Shown piece after piece: positions 60,385-64,000 of a stretch of DNA of 64,000 bases. Numbering within the stretch: position 1 is the stretch's first letter; the number at the start of each line of letters is the position of its first letter. Source of the stretch: Polynucleobacter sp. IMCC 30228 (GTDB lineage: Bacteria; Pseudomonadota; Gammaproteobacteria; Burkholderiales; Burkholderiaceae); assembly GCF_021395205.1 (NCBI RefSeq), contig NZ_JAJVCS010000004.1, forward strand, positions 1 to 64,000. The letters run 5' to 3'. The notes below the pieces were generated by a model. It searched no databases. It was not told the origin of the DNA and was given only the letters and a program-made list of their open reading frames with translations. The position numbers and the translations under genes are program-made.

Positions 60385-62250
60385 ATGCAAAACGAATTTA
60401 CCCTCAAACATAAATTAGTCATTATTGGCACAGCACTCTTAGTGCTAGCAATGATATCTATTAGCTTTACTTTGTGGGTAACTTGGAAGCTTGAAGGTGG
60501 GGCAGCGGCAATAAATGAGGCAGGTAGAATGCGAATGCAAACTTATCAGCTAACTCTCTTAATTAATGAAAATGAGTCAAAGCTAGCGGCGCAACTAGAG
60601 CAAAAATTTGACGATAGCATGCAAGTGTTGAGGTTGGGAGACCCATCTAGGCCTTTATTCGTACCTTGGAATCAGGCAAATACGGCAGTTTTTTTAAATA
60701 TTCAAGCACAATGGAATGATATTAAACATGGCCTTGCTTTACAGCAGGCCAATGTACTTTCCGTCCAGAATATTGATCGCTTTATCTTTAGCATTGATCG
60801 CTTTGTAGGCCTGATCGAGGGAGAGGTTGATTACTGGACTGGGCTATTGCATTTATTTCAATTTGGGATGTTAGCCATTTCTTTGATGGCAACTCTAGTC
60901 ATAATGTATGTTGGCTATTCTGTTATTTTAGATCCTGTAGCTAAGTTACGCATTGGGTTTGATGAAGTTAGGTCAGGCAAATTAAAAACCCATGTACAAA
61001 TTGATGCCCAGGATGAATTTGGAGATTTGGCTAAAGGTTTTAATGCCATGACTGAAAATTTAAATGATCTATATGAAAGCCTGGAAGCAAAAGTACGCGA
61101 GAAAACTATGCACTTGCAAGAACGCCAAGAAAGATTAGCTGCCATATATGATTTAAGTTCTTTCGTTTCGAGTGAAAATAATTTAGAGAATCTGGCAAAA
61201 GGTTTTGCTGATCGTGTGTCATTAATTAGTCATGCAGCAGCAATTGCTATTCGGTGGACCGATGAAGCTAATAAGCGTTATTTTTTATTATCTGGAACAA
61301 ATTTACCGGATTCAATTTTGGCTGGTGAGCAGTGCATGAATGCAGGTGAATGCCACTGTGGAAACTCTACAGGTATACAAGATATTAAGGTAATTAAATT
61401 TAACCTGAACGAGGAGAGGGATCGATTTTGCGTTAAAGCAGGCTTTCAATCTCTTATTACTGTGCCTATACTTTTTCAGCAAAAGTTATTGGGGGAAATT
61501 GATTTATTTTATGCTGAATCATGCATTATTGATCATGAGCAATATGCTTTACTTGAAACGCTGGCCAATCATTTGGCTGGGGCAATGGAAGCTCTTCGAA
61601 TCAAGGCCTTAGAGAAGGAGGCTGCCATTTCTGATGAACGTAGTCTCTTAGCTAGAGAGCTTCATGATTCGATTGCACAATCATTAGCATTTTTAAAAAT
61701 TCAAGCTAGTCTATTACGCGATGAAATATCAACATTGCAAATGCCAAATGTCAAAGCAATTTTGAATGAACTAGATGAGGGTTTGAGGGAAAGTTATAGT
61801 GATGTGCGCGAACTTTTATTGCACTATAGAACTAGAACAAATGTTGAAGATATTGAATCGGCTATTAAGACTACGTTGCAAAAATTTGAGCACCAATTTG
61901 GCATTCAAGTAAACCTTAAAATGTATGGTCAGGGATTACCCTTGGCGCCTGATGTGCAAATTCAAGTGCTACATATTATTCAAGAGGCTTTATCCAACAT
62001 TAGAAAGCATGCTAAAGCGGAAACTGTTACCCTAACGGTAAGGCAAAATCCGATTTGGTCTTTTGAAGTTATAGATGATGGTATTGGTTTTTTAATTGAT
62101 TTAGATAAATTGGATAGTACCCATGTAGGGATGAGTATCATGAGAGAACGGGCCAGTAAAATTAATGCCGAAGTAACTATTTCTTCTTCTCCAAATGGCG
62201 GCTCGAGGGTTTTTTTACGTTTACCTAACTTGGCTTCAATGAGTGCTTAA
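60385..62250 (+). CDS. narX: Nitrate/nitrite sensor histidine kinase, NarX-like
   Basis: A 621-residue inner-membrane kinase. TM1 is about 10-30, followed by the P-box-like AGRMRMQTYQLTLLINE, which binds nitrate in NarX/NarQ. TM2 is about 158-180, then a HAMP domain (DPVAKLRIGFDEVRSG... DEFGDLAKGFNAMT), a coiled coil, and a GAF-like region with the NarX cysteine cluster (CMNAGECHCGN...CVKAGF). The phospho-acceptor is His427 in ARELHDSIAQSLAFLK, and the ATPase motifs are EALSNIRKHAKA and DDGIGF. Its partner regulator is encoded 15 bp downstream. Confidence 0.92.
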   Translation: MQNEFTLKHKLVIIGTALLVLAMISISFTLWVTWKLEGGAAAINEAGRMRMQTYQLTLLINENESKLAAQLEQKFDDSMQVLRLGDPSRPLFVPWNQANTAVFLNIQAQWNDIKHGLALQQANVLSVQNIDRFIFSIDRFVGLIEGEVDYWTGLLHLFQFGMLAISLMATLVIMYVGYSVILDPVAKLRIGFDEVRSGKLKTHVQIDAQDEFGDLAKGFNAMTENLNDLYESLEAKVREKTMHLQERQERLAAIYDLSSFVSSENNLENLAKGFADRVSLISHAAAIAIRWTDEANKRYFLLSGTNLPDSILAGEQCMNAGECHCGNSTGIQDIKVIKFNLNEERDRFCVKAGFQSLITVPILFQQKLLGEIDLFYAESCIIDHEQYALLETLANHLAGAMEALRIKALEKEAAISDERSLLARELHDSIAQSLAFLKIQASLLRDEISTLQMPNVKAILNELDEGLRESYSDVRELLLHYRTRTNVEDIESAIKTTLQKFEHQFGIQVNLKMYGQGLPLAPDVQIQVLHIIQEALSNIRKHAKAETVTLTVRQNPIWSFEVIDDGIGFLIDLDKLDSTHVGMSIMRERASKINAEVTISSSPNGGSRVFLRLPNLASMSA

Positions 62251-62265
62251 TTAAATAATAATTAA

Positions 62266-62928
62266 TTGGAAAAAATTAGCATACTTGTAGTTGATGACCA
62301 TACTCTTTTTAGAAGGGGGTTAATTTCTTTACTTGCTCAAGCTCCTGATTTCGATGTAATTGGTGAGGCAGGTGATGCAGTTGGAGCTTTGCGAATTTGT
62401 GAGGCCTTGCATCCCGATGTGGTTTTGCTTGATAATCACTTGCCTGGTGCTAGCGGCATTCAATCTTTGCCGGATATTTTTCGCGCTGCTCCTGATGTCA
62501 CGGTCATTATGCTTACAGTGAGCGAAGATGAGTCTGATTTAATTCAGGCTTTACAAAATGGTGCCCAAGGCTATTTGCTAAAGACGAGCGAAAAAGATGA
62601 TTTACTTATTGGAATACGAAAAGCATTTAATGGTGAGTCTGTTATTAGTCAGGAAATGACCCATAAATTAGTTACTGCATTTAAATTTAGTAAAAAAAAT
62701 AATTTAGATAAAAATACTAGTGGCGCCTTGGCTGCCAGTCTTTCACCTCGAGAGTTGCAAATCGTTTGTCAAATTGCCAAGGGATCGAGTAATAAAGTAA
62801 TTGCTCGTGAACTTGGTATTGCTGATACTACTGTTAAGATTCATGTGCAGCATGTCTTGCGTAAATTAAATCTTTCCTCCCGAGTGCAGGTAGCCGTATT
62901 TGCAAACGTCGAGAGGCTCTGCCCTTAG
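62266..62928 (+). CDS. narL: NarL-family response regulator
   Basis: A 220-residue regulator. Its receiver domain has acidic residues Asp10-Asp11 and phospho-acceptor Asp56 (VVLLDNHLPGASG). TVSEDESD and YLLKTS give the Thr and Lys positions. The C-terminal LuxR-type helix-turn-helix is LSPRELQIVCQIAKGSSNKVIARELGIADTTVKIHVQHVLRKL. The start is TTG at 62266. Paired with NarX, it should control nitrate-responsive genes, probably including the narK downstream. Confidence 0.92.
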   Translation: MEKISILVVDDHTLFRRGLISLLAQAPDFDVIGEAGDAVGALRICEALHPDVVLLDNHLPGASGIQSLPDIFRAAPDVTVIMLTVSEDESDLIQALQNGAQGYLLKTSEKDDLLIGIRKAFNGESVISQEMTHKLVTAFKFSKKNNLDKNTSGALAASLSPRELQIVCQIAKGSSNKVIARELGIADTTVKIHVQHVLRKLNLSSRVQVAVFANVERLCP

Positions 62929-62938
62929 AAGTAGCCCT

Positions 62939-62973
62939 AAAGGACTAGTAAAGATGAAAAGTCTAGTTCCTTT
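62939..62973 (+). terminator. Possible terminator or leader hairpin after narL
   Basis: AAAGGACTAG (62939-62948) pairs with CTAG-T-TCCTTT (62963-62973) with one bulge. No strong T-run follows directly, so termination is uncertain. It would separate narXL from narK. Confidence 0.4.
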
Positions 62974-63030
62974 GCTATTCTTAAATATCCTTTTGGGGGA
63001 TATTCCTAGAGCAATTTAGTTTTGATAATG

Positions 63031-63058
63031 ACTCATGAAAAGGGAGATTTTCATGAGT
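63031..63058 (+). promoter_or_regulatory. Perfect 11-bp hairpin holding the narK ribosome-binding site in its loop
   Basis: ACTCATGAAAA (63031-63041) and TTTTCATGAGT (63048-63058) are exact inverted repeats around GGGAGA, the Shine-Dalgarno region. The narK ATG (63053-63055) is inside the 3' arm, so the folded RNA would hide the start codon while leaving the purine tract in a six-base loop. Translational control, or binding by a dimeric regulator on DNA, are both possible. Confidence 0.6.
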
Positions 63059-64000
63059 GCCATTACTCAAACAAATTCTAAAGCATATTCAGTTCTAATT
63101 ATTAGCACCTTTGCCTTTACGGTGTGCTTCATGGTCTGGATGATGTTTGGCGTAATTGGCATTCCTATTAAGAAAACACTGAATTTAAGCTCTACTCAAT
63201 TTGGCCTTCTTACTGCAATGCCGATCTTAACGGGTTCTTTGGTTCGTGTGCCTTTAGGGATATGGACTGATCGCTATGGGGGAAGAATAGTCATGCTTTC
63301 TTTAATGTTAGCTTGCGTAATTCCAATCTGGCTGATGTCATATGCAACGCAATATTGGCATTTCTTAATGATCGGACTATTTGTCGGTTTGGCAGGTGGA
63401 TCTTTCTCAGTAGGCACTCCCTATGTAGCGAGATGGTTCCCAAATAATCGCCAAGGTTTTGCCATGGGTGTTTTTGGCGCTGGAAATTCTGGCGCGGCAG
63501 TAAATAAATTTCTAGCACCTGCATTGGTAGTTGCTTTTGGTTGGTCAGTTGTGCCACAAGTTTACGCGGCTGTCATGCTTGGTGCCGCCATATTATTTTG
63601 GTTTATTAGTTATAGTGATTCCACGCATCTAGTGAGTACTAATACCTCATTTAAAGAGCAACTCAAGGCATTAAAAGATCCCAAAGTATTGCGCTATTGC
63701 CAGTATTACAGCATTGTTTTTGGCGGCTATGTAGGCCTTAGTTTATGGATGGTTCAGTATTACGTAGGCGAGTTTGGCCTAGAAATACGTACAGCAGCGC
63801 TATTGGCTGCATGTTTTTCATTACCAGGTGGAGTTTTACGCGCAATTGGCGGATGGTTTGCAGATAAGTATGGTGCCCACCAAATAACTTGGTGGGTAAT
63901 GTGGGTTAGTTGGATATGCCTTTTCTTGCTTTCCTATCCTCCAACTGAATTCATCATTCAAACAATTAATGGACCAGAAACCTTTCATATTGGTTTAAAT
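63053..64000 (+). CDS. narK: Nitrate/nitrite transporter NarK (MFS), 3' end outside window
   Basis: 316 codons are visible without a stop. It is a major-facilitator protein of the NarK group: MVWMMFGVIGIPIKKTLNLS, LTAMPILTGSLVRVPLGIWTDRYGGR (the MFS A-motif), and GLAGGSFSVGTPYVARWFP, followed by GVFGAGNSGAAVNKFLAP, matching the nitrate-signature G-x-G-N-x-G. GVLRAIGGWFADKYGAHQ repeats the A-motif in the second half. It imports nitrate or exchanges it for nitrite. It follows narXL by 124 bp on the same strand, behind the leader hairpin. Confidence 0.92.
   Translation, partial: MSAITQTNSKAYSVLIISTFAFTVCFMVWMMFGVIGIPIKKTLNLSSTQFGLLTAMPILTGSLVRVPLGIWTDRYGGRIVMLSLMLACVIPIWLMSYATQYWHFLMIGLFVGLAGGSFSVGTPYVARWFPNNRQGFAMGVFGAGNSGAAVNKFLAPALVVAFGWSVVPQVYAAVMLGAAILFWFISYSDSTHLVSTNTSFKEQLKALKDPKVLRYCQYYSIVFGGYVGLSLWMVQYYVGEFGLEIRTAALLAACFSLPGGVLRAIGGWFADKYGAHQITWWVMWVSWICLFLLSYPPTEFIIQTINGPETFHIGLN

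Noticed and set aside
63020..63036. FNR box directly upstream of narK (TTGATAATGACTCA)
   Set aside because: The second half-site matches poorly and overlaps the hairpin arm.
1..64000. CRISPR arrays, prophage structural genes or a replication origin
   Set aside because: No regularly spaced identical repeats, phage-type gene runs, DnaA boxes clusters or dnaA/rep genes were noticed.

Overview
The window looks like a stretch of chromosome from an AT-leaning betaproteobacterium of the Burkholderiales, most like Polynucleobacter or a close relative. This is inferred from gene content. There are seven Bug/TctC-type periplasmic binding proteins (six intact, one broken), a family greatly expanded in Burkholderiales. 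There are also LIV-type transporters, molybdenum hydroxylases, Mqo and a NarXL/NarK/NnrS nitrate module. No rRNA and no intact tRNA was seen, so the assignment is not firm.

Layout. 1-127: the 3' end of an IS256-like element. 296-12801: an AraC-type regulator, then one long operon encoding a three-subunit molybdenum hydroxylase (large subunit carrying a C-terminal CoxG-like domain), an acyl-CoA ligase, an enoyl-CoA hydratase and a complete branched-chain-type ABC importer. This reads as uptake, CoA activation and hydroxylation of a carboxylic or aromatic acid. The operon ends in a Bug gene cut by a 159-bp MITE-like element. 12992-14749: an AbiEi/AbiEii type IV toxin-antitoxin pair with an elaborate operator. 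14904-17660: small cargo genes (tautomerase, broken cupin, Kelch lipoprotein) between ~100-bp direct repeats made of a tRNA-Lys-like 3' end plus terminator, i.e. an old tRNA-targeted insertion. 17816-25113: a four-helix membrane enzyme, IS3-type and IS21-like remnants, and between two same-orientation repeat copies a pyruvate decarboxylase overlapping malate:quinone oxidoreductase; then a sulfatase/Bug pair.

25193-27930: an IorAB-like molybdenum hydroxylase. 28044-33938: a lipid-like cluster with two sterol-desaturase-family proteins, a MipA/OmpV barrel, an alpha/beta hydrolase, a DUF4118 membrane protein, an acyl carrier protein and a beta-ketoacyl synthase. 34064-42069: lipoproteins, cupins, SDR, DCC, DUF427, SRPBCC, OmpA-like, asparaginase, NIPSNAP and an orphan ModA-like protein. 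42271-55097: catabolic and transport genes (SDR, GlcG/HbpS, LysR, five Bug proteins, aldehyde dehydrogenase, sulfatase, TctB, TctA).

55101-64000: a decayed DUF4440 gene, then an anaerobic nitrate/NO module (NnrS, nitronate-monooxygenase-like flavoprotein, B12-dependent ribonucleotide reductase NrdJ, NarX, NarL and the start of NarK, whose ribosome-binding site lies in the loop of a perfect 11-bp hairpin). The module joins nitrate sensing, nitrate uptake, tolerance to reactive nitrogen and oxygen-independent deoxynucleotide synthesis. The most unusual items are the pdc-mqo cassette, the lipid cluster, the MITE family, the tRNA-fragment repeats and the narK leader hairpin.
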